Program-made: the position numbers and the translations under genes
Assembly: GCA_964528675.1 (NCBI GenBank)
Contig: CAZGTU010000015.1
Coordinates: forward strand, 1-64,000
Source: CAYRTD01 sp964528675
GTDB taxonomy: Bacteria > Bacteroidota > Bacteroidia > Bacteroidales > GCA-2748055
Direction: 5' to 3'
Length of the DNA stretch: 64,000 nucleotides
Part shown: positions 1-8,027 of the stretch, one piece after another
Position numbering within the stretch: the stretch's first letter is position 1
Layout of the letters: each line of letters opens with the position of its first letter
The notes under the pieces: generated by a model
What the model saw: only the letters and a program-made list of their open reading frames with translations
Told to the model about the DNA's origin: nothing
The model's database searches: none

Positions 1-10
1 CTTATTTTTG

Positions 11-84
11 TGAACCCGGAGGGATTCGAACCCCCAACCTCCTGATCCGTAGTCAGGTGCACTATCCAGTTATGCTACGGGTCC
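11..84 (-). tRNA. tRNA-Arg (anticodon ACG)
   Basis: Read on the minus strand, a 74-base cloverleaf starts with GGACCCG and ends with CGGGTTC plus discriminator A, giving a 7-bp acceptor stem with one G-U pair. The anticodon arm is CCTGA-CTACGGA-TCAGG, so the anticodon is ACG (arginine CGN). The T arm carries the usual GGTTCGAAT-type loop. CCA is not encoded. Confidence 0.97.
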
Positions 85-208
85 TTTTCTTACTTCAAAG
101 GGATTGCAAAAATAAAGATTTTTAGGATAAAACCAATATCAAAAAGGAAATTATAGGAAAAGGTGCCTGTTTTTACCACAGATATGATCACTGCAGCAGG
201 AGGCACTA

Positions 209-231
209 ATATATGATAAAACGTCATATAT
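209..231. repeat. Perfect 8-bp inverted repeat upstream of the hexaheme cytochrome
   Basis: ATATATGA and TCATATAT are perfect inverted arms around a 7-base loop. The site lies about 100 bases upstream of the promoter proposed for the cytochrome gene at 384. It could be an operator or a cruciform; nothing else in 85-300 is recognisable. Confidence 0.4.
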
Positions 232-308
232 CCATTTATCCTCCGCTATTGAACAATATATTCAGGCAAAATATCCATGATATTGATACTATACATTATT
301 AATATAGC

Positions 309-340
309 ATTGATTTTCTCATATTATATGTCTATTTTTG
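309..340 (+). promoter_or_regulatory. Candidate Bacteroidota promoter for the cytochrome gene
   Basis: ATTG at 309-312, a 20-base spacer, then TATTTTTG at 333-340. The second box is an exact match to the TAnnTTTG -7 element of Bacteroidota housekeeping promoters; the -33 box is one base off TTTG. Transcription would start near 347 and give a leader of about 37 bases. Confidence 0.45.
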
Positions 341-383
341 ATATTATCAATATTCTGTTAAACCTTATAAGAAATACACTAAG

Positions 384-1400
384 ATGAAAAGAAGAGGATT
401 TACACTGACTGCAAGTCTGATCATCATGATTACCGGCCTCACTTTTAGCTTCTTCAGCAGTTGTGAGGGTCCTGTCGGACCTCCGGGTAAAGACGCAAAC
501 GAATCCTGTAATCATTGTCATAACGATGAAGTCCTTGTACTAGCAGCTATGGTTCAGCATAGTAACTCAGGTCACCAGATGGGTTCTACATTTGAAAGAA
601 ACGGCACAAGCTGTGCTCCCTGTCATACCCACCAGGGATACCTGGAAGTTCTGGCAACCGGCGAACAAAGTACTTCATCGGAAGTGACTAACCCATTGCC
701 GGCTAACTGTCGTACCTGTCACAGGATCCACGAAAACTTCGATTCTACCGATTTCGCCCTCAGAAATCCAGATCCTGTTCAAATGTGGATCAACGGCACA
801 GAGGTTGATCTTGAATCGGGTAACCAGTGTATCAACTGTCACCAGGCAAGAATTCCCAATCCAATGCCTACATCCGATGCAGAAACCGTGAACATTACAT
901 CCAACCGCTGGGGTCCCCATTATGGTGTTCAGGCTAATATGCTCTGGGGTAGCGGTGCTTATGAGGTAGCTGGTTCTGAAGCCTACGAAAGCGATGGATC
1001 TCATCTCCATACCAGCGCCGGTTGCAACGGGTGTCATATGGCCGAGCCCTTTGGAGCCTTTGCCGGTGGACATACATTCAATATGACATACATGTATCAT
1101 GGACGTGATCAAGATCTTGTTAGTGGCTGTACAAGTTGCCATCCAGACATTGAAGACTTTGACCTTGGAGATGCTCAAAGTAATGTAATGGCATTGGTGA
1201 ATCAGCTCGAAACCATTCTCATTGACCTTGAATATATTGATCCTGGAAGCGGCCTGGTAAATGCACCTCTTGAATTGACTCCTGACCGGGCTGGAGCCTT
1301 ACTGAATTATTATTTTGTAAAAAATGACGGCAGTATGGGTGTTCATAATCCTGCCTATACCTTAGCATTATTACAAAATTCAATTGAAGTATTTAACTAG
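384..1400 (+). CDS. Hexaheme c-type cytochrome lipoprotein
   Basis: A 338-residue protein with a lipoprotein signal peptide (hydrophobic stretch ending SFFSSC near residue 27) and then a short collagen-like GPVGPPGKDA segment. Six CxxCH haem-binding motifs follow (CNHCH, CAPCH, CRTCH, CINCH, CNGCH, CTSCH). It should sit on the periplasmic or outer face of a membrane and carry electrons through covalently bound haem c. The C-terminal 100 residues lack haem motifs. It is monocistronic, with its own promoter and terminator, and is not close to the second cytochrome cluster at 12.3-15.7 kb. No enzyme family could be assigned; it may be an electron carrier or a terminal reductase subunit. Confidence 0.9.
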   Translation: MKRRGFTLTASLIIMITGLTFSFFSSCEGPVGPPGKDANESCNHCHNDEVLVLAAMVQHSNSGHQMGSTFERNGTSCAPCHTHQGYLEVLATGEQSTSSEVTNPLPANCRTCHRIHENFDSTDFALRNPDPVQMWINGTEVDLESGNQCINCHQARIPNPMPTSDAETVNITSNRWGPHYGVQANMLWGSGAYEVAGSEAYESDGSHLHTSAGCNGCHMAEPFGAFAGGHTFNMTYMYHGRDQDLVSGCTSCHPDIEDFDLGDAQSNVMALVNQLETILIDLEYIDPGSGLVNAPLELTPDRAGALLNYYFVKNDGSMGVHNPAYTLALLQNSIEVFN

Positions 1401-1430
1401 ATCACTTTCACTCTTTAATTATAGATAAGA

Positions 1431-1462
1431 AAAAAGGCCTTCTCTCTGCGGAAGGCCTTTTT
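1431..1462 (+). terminator. Strong intrinsic terminator
   Basis: A perfect 12-bp stem (AAAAAGGCCTTC / GAAGGCCTTTTT) with an 8-base loop, 30 bases after the stop codon of the hexaheme cytochrome. It carries A and T tracts on either side, so it can work in both directions. Confidence 0.9.
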
Positions 1463-1497
1463 GGTTGACCAATTAAGAAGCTGGGGGGAGGATGAGG

Positions 1498-1565
1498 GAA
1501 AGATAATGAGGTGAAGATAATGAGGTGGGAGAATGTGGTGGGATGATGTGGAGGGATAATGTGGA
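1498..1565. repeat. Degenerate 13-14-bp tandem repeat
   Basis: About five copies of a purine-rich unit of the form GGGATAATGTGGA (variants GAAGATAATGAGGT, GGGAGAATGTGGT, GGGATGATGTGGA). No open frame crosses it convincingly. It lies in the 1401-1736 gap, which otherwise holds only further repeats. Confidence 0.75.
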
Positions 1566-1597
1566 GAATTTGAAGACCATGGAGTGACTAAACCATA

Positions 1598-1637
1598 CCT
1601 GCCCGCCGAAGCATAGGCCAGGGCGTCGGCAGGCGGG
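1598..1637. repeat. GC-rich imperfect palindrome
   Basis: CCTGCCCGCCGA and TCGGCAGGCGGG flank a short centre and can form an imperfect GC-rich hairpin in otherwise AT-rich DNA. The left-arm word CCTGCCCGCC recurs at 1757-1766, at the break point of the truncated barrel gene. It resembles a REP-type dispersed element. Confidence 0.55.
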
Positions 1638-1711
1638 AACCATAAACCCGATAAAGGTAAACGGTAAACAGTGAATAGTAAACGGTTTGACCTCTGATCT
1701 TAAGCTATACA

Positions 1712-1753
1712 CCCATAAACCATAAACTATAAACGATTAAACCCTTAAACCCT
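1712..1753. repeat. Heptamer-type tandem repeat
   Basis: Seven-base periodic units (CCCATAA, ACCATAA, ACTATAA, ACGATTA, AACCCTT) run into the 3' end of the truncated barrel gene. Related seven-base arrays are at 37438 and 55861. Confidence 0.6.
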
Positions 1754-1937
1754 TCCCTGCCCGCCATCGTGTTGCAAATATCCCCTCCAAAGAGGCTTTC
1801 TCCGCTATGAAATGCTTCAGAGTTATTCCACTCGCGGGAGCGAGCCTTGCACCAACAGAAGTTTTATAATCTGCCTGCGCAAATGAATGGATCTGTAAAG
1901 TCAGAAATACCATTGAAATAATAATCGCACGTTTCAT
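1737..1937 (-). pseudogene. Truncated outer-membrane beta-barrel protein
   Basis: The 66-codon frame opens with a clean signal peptide ending SFAQA. About 35 residues follow that look like the first strands of a Bacteroidota outer-membrane barrel (GARLAPASGITLKHFIAEKA, then EGIFATRW). After that the frame runs into the CCTGCCCGCC word and heptamer repeats and stops. Barrel relatives are normally 150-250 residues, so about three quarters are missing. It starts 26 bases after mlaD on the same strand. I infer that repeat insertion or deletion removed the 3' part; a functional short peptide is unlikely. Confidence 0.7.
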
Positions 1938-1963
1938 AATAAGCCTTATTTGTATGTTAATAA

Positions 1964-2926
1964 TTAATCTTCCTTAGATGTTTTATTATTCCTTTTTCCC
2001 TTATTCCGTTTGAAGATGTTCAGTATCCAGCTTTCTCCAATAGCATCGGAAACCTTAATAATATCATCAATTCCATTCTTGATTTTAACTACTGAAGTAT
2101 CTACATCTTCGGCAAAAACACTATCATATAGTACTTTATTCATTAATCCATTTCCATGATTTATTTCCTGGGTAGTCTTTTTAATCTCCTTTGAAGAGGT
2201 TTTCAGATTACCGGCTATACTGTCGGCTTCAGTTAAGATCCTATTCAAATGTGAGGTTATTGTATCTCTATTTAACAGCCGGGACAGATCATTATCACCC
2301 TTATTTGCCTTTTTCACAATTTCCCTGGCATCCTGGGTGATATACATAAGGTTTTTACTCAATGAATCAAAAGATACTTTTAAGGTATTATCGTTAATTA
2401 ATTTCCCCAGATCACCTTCACCGCTCTTTATTTTCTCTGTCACATCCATGAGGTTTTTGGCTGCTTCTGTAGAATAATGAACAGTTCCTTCCAGGGACCC
2501 GAATATCTCTTCAATGGTTAAAGAGCTTGCTGAGGGAAGAACAGCATTTTCCTCAATTGGTAATGCCTGCGATGATCCGGGCTGAATATTAATGATTTTT
2601 GTACCCATTACCCCTTCATTTTTTATCTCCACTTTGGAATCTTCTCTTATATACTGACTGAGTTTTCTGTCAAGTTCCATTTTCACGATTACCACAGTAT
2701 CATTTGAAATAGAAATATCGGATACAGAACCGACATTAATACCTAAAAACCTTATACTGTTGCCTACCTGAATACCTTTCACATTTTTGAACTCTGTCAT
2801 AACCGTTATTGTTGACCGGAAAAGGTTTTGTTGTTTTCCGAGATAATAAATACCCAGGAAAAAGATAATAAGACCGGCAACGATATATAGTCCAAGCTTG
2901 AATGTATTAATTTTACTTATTTTCAT
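1964..2926 (-). CDS. mlaD: MCE/MlaD family lipid-binding protein
   Basis: A 320-residue protein with one N-terminal membrane anchor (about residues 11-30) and an MCE domain at roughly 38-116 (TVMTEFKNVKGIQVGNSIRF, then VGSVSDISI). A long helical tail rich in polar residues follows, as in MlaD-type substrate-binding proteins that form hexameric rings in the periplasm. It follows mlaF by 8 bases and is the last gene of an mlaE-mlaF-mlaD operon. The known role of the family is phospholipid traffic between inner and outer membranes. No MlaC or MlaB homologue lies beside it, which is common in Bacteroidota. Confidence 0.93.
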   Translation of the reverse strand: MKISKINTFKLGLYIVAGLIIFFLGIYYLGKQQNLFRSTITVMTEFKNVKGIQVGNSIRFLGINVGSVSDISISNDTVVIVKMELDRKLSQYIREDSKVEIKNEGVMGTKIINIQPGSSQALPIEENAVLPSASSLTIEEIFGSLEGTVHYSTEAAKNLMDVTEKIKSGEGDLGKLINDNTLKVSFDSLSKNLMYITQDAREIVKKANKGDNDLSRLLNRDTITSHLNRILTEADSIAGNLKTSSKEIKKTTQEINHGNGLMNKVLYDSVFAEDVDTSVVKIKNGIDDIIKVSDAIGESWILNIFKRNKGKRNNKTSKED

Positions 2927-2934
2927 GGTTCTAT

Positions 2935-3663
2935 TTATTTGAAATATGAATTTATTTCTTCATCATCGCTTTTTTCCAGTTCATCGTACTTTCCTTCGGC
3001 ATAAAACTTTGCATCTTTCAGCATTTTTATCCTGTTGGCAGTCATTTTTGCGCATTTCATATCATGCGTGATAATAATAGATGAAGTTTCGTACTTATCC
3101 TGGATGTCCAGTATCAGTTCACTAATCTCTTGTGAAGTAACCGGATCAAGTCCGGTAGTTGGTTCATCATATAAAATGATCTTCGGTTTCAGAATCAAAG
3201 TTCTGGCCAGTCCCAGCCGTTTTCTCATACCTCCTGATAATTCAGAAGGATGTTTGTCTATGGCATCTTCGAGTCCGACATTTTCAAGCGCCTCATGCAC
3301 GAGTTCACTGACTTCATGTTTCTCCATTTTATTCTTCGTTCTTGTAACCGGGAATTCAAGATTTTCACGAACACTCATAGAATCATAGATCGCACCACCC
3401 TGAAACAGAAAGCCTACACTTCTCCTGATTGCATTAATTTTATCCTTATCGTCATCCATCATATCTTCTCCCAGAATATTTATCTCACCCGAATCAGGAT
3501 CTATTAGTCTGACAATGCACTTTATTAGTACCGATTTACCAGAACCGGATTTTCCGAGAATAACCAGGTTTTCGCTTTCATAAAGTGACATGTCGATATC
3601 TTCGAGTACTTTAAGGTTTCCAAAGGATTTATTTAAATTCTTTATATCAATAATCTTCTTCAT
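2935..3663 (-). CDS. mlaF: ABC transporter ATP-binding protein, MlaF type
   Basis: 242 residues with Walker A GKSGSGKS at about 37-44, Q-loop FLFQGG, signature LSGGMRKRLGLAR, Walker B IILYDEP followed by TTGLDP, and the switch histidine in IITHDM. The GGMRKR form of the signature and FQGGAIYDSM are typical of the Mla/MCE ATPases. It energises lipid transport with the permease encoded 5 bases upstream and the MCE protein 8 bases downstream. Confidence 0.95.
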   Translation of the reverse strand: MKKIIDIKNLNKSFGNLKVLEDIDMSLYESENLVILGKSGSGKSVLIKCIVRLIDPDSGEINILGEDMMDDDKDKINAIRRSVGFLFQGGAIYDSMSVRENLEFPVTRTKNKMEKHEVSELVHEALENVGLEDAIDKHPSELSGGMRKRLGLARTLILKPKIILYDEPTTGLDPVTSQEISELILDIQDKYETSSIIITHDMKCAKMTANRIKMLKDAKFYAEGKYDELEKSDDEEINSYFK

Positions 3664-3668
3664 CTCAA

Positions 3669-4421
3669 TTAAATATTAGAAAAAAGATCGGTTAACTGTA
3701 CCGCAAGCAGATTAATAATAAAAATGGTGATGGAAGCTTTAACAACAGCGGCATTTGCTGCAAGTCCTACCGATTCCGTACCTCTTTCACAATAATAGCC
3801 TTCATAGCTTCCGATAAGACCAATGAAAAATCCAAAAAAGACAGTCTTAATGGTTGCCGGCATGAGGTCTGCAAATGATAATGAGGCAAAGGCCTGGTTA
3901 AAAAAAAGTGTCAGACTAAGTTGCCCATGCATCTGTATTGCCATATATGATCCTACAAGGGAAACAAGATCAGCAAAGAATACCAGGATCGGTACGGCTA
4001 TAGTAGTTGCCAGAACCCGGGTAACCACAAGGTAATTTAGTGGATCGATCCCGGTAACCTCCATAGCATCTATCTGTTCGGTAACTCGCATTGATCCTAA
4101 TTCTGCGCCTATTCCTGATGCCATTTTCCCGGCACAAATAAGGGCAGTGATAATCGGACCTATTTCCCTGATAATAGAAACCGACACAAGTCCGGGGAGT
4201 AAAGATTCAGCACCGAAATCGACAAGAATTGGCCTTGATTGCAGGGTTAAAACCAGACCAAGGATAAATCCTGTAATTACAATAAGCGGAAGAGTTTTAT
4301 AACCGATATTGTAGGACTGTTTGATTAGTTCAGAATGCTCAAAGGGAGGCCTGAAAACCTGTTTCAAGACGTTTCCTGCAAATATGAATATTTCCCCAAA
4401 TTCTGTTATGTATTTTTTCAT
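3669..4421 (-). CDS. mlaE: MlaE family ABC permease
   Basis: I chose the ATG at 4421 (MKKYITEFGE), giving 250 residues, the usual family length; a longer frame back to 4478 adds only a non-conserved extension. The protein has five to six hydrophobic segments and the MlaE hallmark region SIIREIGPIITALICAGKMASGIGAELGSMRVTEQIDAMEVTGIDP. It forms the inner-membrane channel of the lipid transporter and is the first gene of the operon. Confidence 0.94.
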   Translation of the reverse strand: MKKYITEFGEIFIFAGNVLKQVFRPPFEHSELIKQSYNIGYKTLPLIVITGFILGLVLTLQSRPILVDFGAESLLPGLVSVSIIREIGPIITALICAGKMASGIGAELGSMRVTEQIDAMEVTGIDPLNYLVVTRVLATTIAVPILVFFADLVSLVGSYMAIQMHGQLSLTLFFNQAFASLSFADLMPATIKTVFFGFFIGLIGSYEGYYCERGTESVGLAANAAVVKASITIFIINLLAVQLTDLFSNI

Positions 4422-4670
4422 CGAAAACTTTATTGCTTTATTGTGAAGCTTTTTCGAGGAAAGGGAAACAAAAATCAAACAGCTTTGAGAAATAATGTAT
4501 TGACAAAACTACAATTAAAGATATATACCTGATAATCTAGATTTTAGATGTTTATTAACATGTTTAAAAAAAACAAGGTAGAACTGGATATTGTGGAAAT
4601 AAGTCAAAAAGTGTAGAATTAATTCATCACGCTGGTATTTACAACTGGTGTGATAAAATCCACAGAGCTT

Positions 4671-5053
4671 CTAGTTTTTTTCCTTTATGGTTGGTTTATT
4701 ATGAACAGAAGCTGAACGGTTAAGCACTGGCAAAACTGCAAGGGTAGTATGTTCTGTAAACAACTCTGAACGGCCTATCACTACAAAAATAAAACCCAGG
4801 GAATAAGAAACTGCCATAAGCAATTTCAAAGCAGATTCTGATATTTCACCTATAAAAAAAGGGTATACATTACCCCCATGAGAAATACACTGAATCCGAT
4901 CTCCAGACCTGCAGATATACCTGAAAGAAACAGATCAATATTGGCACGACGGTGTTCATGAAGGGCGATGGCTATTTGCTCTTCAAGTATCTCATGAATA
5001 GCTTTTGGCCTGGTTAAAGCCTCTTTCAGGTCTTTTTGTCTCGATTTAACCAT
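4671..5053 (-). pseudogene. Formate/nitrite transporter (FocA/NirC) family, frameshifted and truncated
   Basis: The first 67 codons match the N-terminus of the formate/nitrite channel family (EEQIAIALHEHRR, then LFLSGISAGLEIGFSVFLMGVM) and stop just after a run of seven T (4854-4860 on the plus strand). One extra T restores the frame. It then reads through ALKLLMAVSYSLGF and FVVIGRSELFTEHTTLAVLP, which are family hallmarks, before ending at 4671. Only about 125 of roughly 260-300 residues are present, so both a frameshift and a 3' deletion are visible. The start has a plausible Shine-Dalgarno-like AGGA. Recent decay is likely because the codons are otherwise intact. Confidence 0.85.
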
Positions 5054-5266
5054 TTTTCGTCCTAAAATTTCATGAAGGTCAGATAGATATAGCGATAAAA
5101 ATTCAATTGCACGAATTGATCTGATTAACAGTAAAAATCAAGTCAGTTTAAAGGAAATAGAATAAAAAAATGATGGTCAACCTGTTCATAACATTTATCC
5201 TGATTTTATCAGAAATAAACCTAAACCGGACAAGTCACCATCAATATTAAACTATTGGATGAATAA

Positions 5267-5494
5267 CTATTTACGGGACCTCAGCAGTCTTATCAAGGCG
5301 TGGTACATTAATTTTCGCCCATAATATTGCATTGAACTGCGTGCAGAAATCCTGATCAGATCACCGAAATGTTTAAACCCTGAAAGTAAAGTCTGTTCAT
5401 TAACTCTGGCTTCATACCTGAATATTTCTTTGGCATGTCTCAGATCATCCACAGTTTTGATCTTAACGTTGCGTATTTTAACAGCTTTACTCAT
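5267..5494 (-). CDS. Small hypothetical protein in the YtxH/holin cluster
   Basis: 75 residues, strongly basic, with no signal peptide and no clear membrane segment. It follows the holin-like gene by 2 bases, so it is translated as part of the same operon. Equivalent small basic proteins often follow YtxH plus holin-X pairs in Bacteroidota. Function unknown; a cytoplasmic partner of the membrane proteins is my inference. Confidence 0.75.
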   Translation of the reverse strand: MSKAVKIRNVKIKTVDDLRHAKEIFRYEARVNEQTLLSGFKHFGDLIRISARSSMQYYGRKLMYHALIRLLRSRK

Positions 5495-5496
5495 AA

Positions 5497-5868
5497 TTAT
5501 TCATTGTTTTCTTTGTCTTCATCTGAAAAAATAATTGAAGCAATATTTCTGACTATCATATTTGAAAACAAACTCTTCCTTAAAAAGAATACAAGGGCAC
5601 CAACCAATATGTAAAATCCCGCTACAATCAAATAAGCTTCAGAAAGGAATCCATATGAATTACTATACCATTGGGTAAATGCCAGGGTAAGGAAAACTGA
5701 AACTATTAATATAATTATTGCAATTATAATAGTTGACAGCAAATAGGTTCCCAATCTTGTAACTTTCTGAAGAAAGATGATTTTCCAGACATCTAATCTT
5801 GCTTCGATATAACTCTTAATTACATCATTTAGTTCAGATATATTCTCGACTAATGATCGGTTTTTCAT
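5497..5868 (-). CDS. Holin-X-like / phage-holin-family membrane protein
   Basis: 123 residues. An N-terminal amphipathic helix (LNDVIKSYIEARLDVWKI) precedes two strong transmembrane segments at about 38-65 and 78-100. This is the layout of the putative actinobacterial Holin-X / holin superfamily III proteins. These are chromosomal membrane proteins, usually not phage genes, and there is no prophage here. It sits between YtxH (8-base gap) and a small basic protein (2-base gap). Confidence 0.75.
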   Translation of the reverse strand: MKNRSLVENISELNDVIKSYIEARLDVWKIIFLQKVTRLGTYLLSTIIIAIIILIVSVFLTLAFTQWYSNSYGFLSEAYLIVAGFYILVGALVFFLRKSLFSNMIVRNIASIIFSDEDKENNE

Positions 5869-5876
5869 AAGTTATA

Positions 5877-6212
5877 TTACTTGGATTTGGTTGCTTTTTC
5901 GGCTGTTTTAGTTGCTTTTTCAGCAGCTTCAGTTGCTTTTTTGGTTGTTTCTTTTGCTTTTTCTTTCACTTCTTTCTCCAGATCACTAAAACGTCCCTTA
6001 ACATCATCTACAAACTCGGTGAAATAACCCCTGAGATCATCCACTCTTTCATCAAGTGTTCCTTTCAATTCTTCAGAGGTCTTTTGAGCCTGTTTTCTGA
6101 TTTTTTTTCGGGTTTTGGAACCTTTATCAGGGGCGATGAGAATACCGGTTATGGTACCTGCAGCAGCACCTAATAAAAATCCTAAAATTGCATTTGTTGT
6201 TTTTTTGGCCAT
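5877..6212 (-). CDS. YtxH domain protein
   Basis: 111 residues. The N-terminus is the glycine-rich YtxH membrane segment (ILGFLLGAAAGTITGILIAPDKGSKTRKKI). A charged helix follows, then a low-complexity lysine/alanine/threonine tail with the repeated word KAT. The family is linked to general stress responses and membrane association. It is the first gene of a three-gene operon with the holin-like and small basic proteins. The repetitive tail is encoded by near-identical repeats and may vary in copy number between strains. Confidence 0.85.
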   Translation of the reverse strand: MAKKTTNAILGFLLGAAAGTITGILIAPDKGSKTRKKIRKQAQKTSEELKGTLDERVDDLRGYFTEFVDDVKGRFSDLEKEVKEKAKETTKKATEAAEKATKTAEKATKSK

Positions 6213-6383
6213 TGTTATTAAATTTTAATTTTTTTAAAACATCTAATTATAAGTATCTAAATATCTAACAAAAAGAGAGAGAAATAGTTTTTATCTAACC
6301 CATTATTCCTTTTTGAATCTACTTCAATAGTACATTATTGATGAAATTGCACCTTCAGATTTCCCCAAAGCGAAAGCAACTGT

Positions 6384-7496
6384 TTAATCCCTAATCTTAT
6401 TTTTCAGCCTATTAAATATAATACCTATTCCCTTTATCTTCAAGGAATGTTTCTGAGTGCCCCTTGGTCCCAATAGAAAAGCATAGGGTTTCAAACTCTC
6501 TATATTAATGAAGATGATCCTTGCAATAGCCAAAAAAGGAACGATAAGCAACATTCCTGGAATTCCCCAGATCATGGCCCCCGCAACAAGTCCGACTATA
6601 ATAAAAAAGGGATTGATCTTCACGTTTCCTCCTACAATATTGGGTGTCAAAATATTATTTTCCGTGAACTGAACGATTATAAATAAAATTGCAACTCTTA
6701 TACCGAAATATAAAGGGTTGTCTGTGGTGAGAAGAACGAATAAAAACGGAATTGAACCACCCATTAGAGTGCCAAAATATGGAATAAAATTAAAGAAGGC
6801 AGAAACTATTCCAAGTAAAATTGCGTATTCTACACCGATGATTAATAATCCTGATGAATTAATTACACATAGGATAAGTACAACAATGAAAACCCCGCCC
6901 ATATAACGGGCCGCAACAGTTGAAATGTCACGTAAAATATTAATGGTAATTTTTTTGTTTTCTTTTTTTACCATTTTAAGTATGAAATAGGCAAATTTTG
7001 TCCTGTAAAAAAGAAATAAAAACACATATACGGGTAAGATAAGGATCCTGGCTATAGTACCGGTGGTAGCCGAAAATATCCGGTTTATATTTGCATTACG
7101 GAAAATTTGATTGACCTCATTTTTTAGAAATTGTTCAACCCTGTCATCCTCCAACCCCAGGAAATTTTCAAGATTGGTTTGCAGAGATTCAATGTTTTCA
7201 TTCGCTGATTGTTTGAGTGATTCTATATCCTCAAACATATTGGATAGTTGCTGGTAGAATAAGAGAAATATACCACCGATTACAGCCAGGGCCAACAAAA
7301 TACCAATAAGAATAGCAAGAATTCGAGGAATGTTGTTTTTTTCAAGAAAATTCACCAGGGGATAAAGCAAATAACAGAATAAAGCACCAAAAGCAACTGG
7401 ATAGAGAAAATTTCTTGCCACTATGATACCATATATAAATAAAATGGTAAGCAGTAAAAAGAGTGTAATCCTTAATAATGTGCTTTGTGATCTCAT
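6384..7496 (-). CDS. AI-2E family (PerM/TqsA-like) transporter
   Basis: 370 residues with about eight transmembrane segments arranged as three N-terminal, a long soluble helical insert (about 75-150, SLKQSANENIESLQTNLENF), then five more. The conserved AI-2E features are visible: the GVEYAILLGIVSAFFNFIPYFGTLMGG segment and the late motif NILTPNIVGGNVKINPF. The family exports small molecules or ions; the autoinducer name should not be taken literally. Monocistronic. Confidence 0.9.
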   Translation of the reverse strand: MRSQSTLLRITLFLLLTILFIYGIIVARNFLYPVAFGALFCYLLYPLVNFLEKNNIPRILAILIGILLALAVIGGIFLLFYQQLSNMFEDIESLKQSANENIESLQTNLENFLGLEDDRVEQFLKNEVNQIFRNANINRIFSATTGTIARILILPVYVFLFLFYRTKFAYFILKMVKKENKKITINILRDISTVAARYMGGVFIVVLILCVINSSGLLIIGVEYAILLGIVSAFFNFIPYFGTLMGGSIPFLFVLLTTDNPLYFGIRVAILFIIVQFTENNILTPNIVGGNVKINPFFIIVGLVAGAMIWGIPGMLLIVPFLAIARIIFINIESLKPYAFLLGPRGTQKHSLKIKGIGIIFNRLKNKIRD

Positions 7497-7635
7497 CTAT
7501 AGATTCAGAAATTATTATTTAACCAACACTAATTTAGCCAATGTAATCATATAAAGATTTAATAAATTTGATGAAATTCCTTCTCTATAAAAAAAGGATT
7601 TAATTTTATTTAAATATATTACAAGAAAAAGCATA

Positions 7636-7663
7636 AAGCCACATCGAAGAAGAGATGCAGCTT
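7636..7663 (-). terminator. Probable terminator after the DUF1328 gene
   Basis: On the minus strand AAGCTGCATC pairs with GATGTGGCTT (10 bp with two G-U pairs) around an 8-base loop, 29 bases after the stop codon. A T-rich tract (TATGCTTTTTC) follows. The opposite side also has a T run, so it may serve both strands. Confidence 0.6.
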
Positions 7664-7691
7664 ATTTTTGATAGAAAACCTGGTTTTCATG

Positions 7692-7859
7692 TCATTTAAA
7701 ACCTCTGACTGCACCTGCTATTAAACTAATAACAAAGAAAACCAAAAAAATATAAAATAATATTCTTGCAATTGAAGCTGCACCGGCAGCAATATTACCG
7801 AAACCAAATAACGCAGCAATAAGTGCAATAATAAGAAAAGTAATAATCCAGCGTAACAT
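7692..7859 (-). CDS. DUF1328 small membrane protein
   Basis: The start at 7859 gives a 55-residue protein beginning MLRW with two transmembrane helices, exactly the DUF1328 (YtjA-like) form. The same frame stays open upstream through a repeat element to 7985, but that extension is repeat-derived and has no family match. Relatives are small hydrophobic proteins often found with stress genes. The whole space between it and the upstream barrel gene is filled by the dispersed element at 7885-8027, so the element may supply its leader. Confidence 0.88.
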   Translation of the reverse strand: MLRWIITFLIIALIAALFGFGNIAAGAASIARILFYIFLVFFVISLIAGAVRGFK

Positions 7860-7884
7860 ATCAATAATTTTTAAGTAATTAAAA

Positions 7885-8027
7885 TATAATAAATAGTATT
7901 GAACCTCATGGTAGAACCCTGAACCCTTGTTTTCGGAGAAGAACTCCGAGGAACTGAGTTTACGAGCTCGGCTAAGCCAATTCAACCAAAATTCTCATCC
8001 GCCGAAGCGAACGCGAAGAAGGATTAA
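7885..8027 (-). repeat. Dispersed multi-hairpin element, copy A
   Basis: About 143 bases closely matching 12188-12330 in the same orientation. Read on the minus strand it begins with TTTAATCC at the stop codon of the upstream gene (its TAA is that gene's stop) and ends 25 bases before the DUF1328 start. It contains GGCTTAGCC, a CGGAG/CTCCG hairpin (TCGGAG-TTCTT-CTCCGA) and weaker stems. It encodes no protein of its own. Confidence 0.9.

Noticed and set aside
675..1178. Long antisense frame within the hexaheme cytochrome gene
   Set aside because: It is a shadow of the haem-protein codons; the six CxxCH motifs on the plus strand settle the coding strand.
5497..5868. Phage holin as a sign of a prophage
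   Set aside because: No other phage genes occur here; chromosomal holin-X/YtxH clusters are common in Bacteroidota.
7860..7985. Extending the DUF1328 protein to a 97-residue form
   Set aside because: The added residues come from the dispersed repeat at 7885-8027; the family start MLRW lies at 7859.
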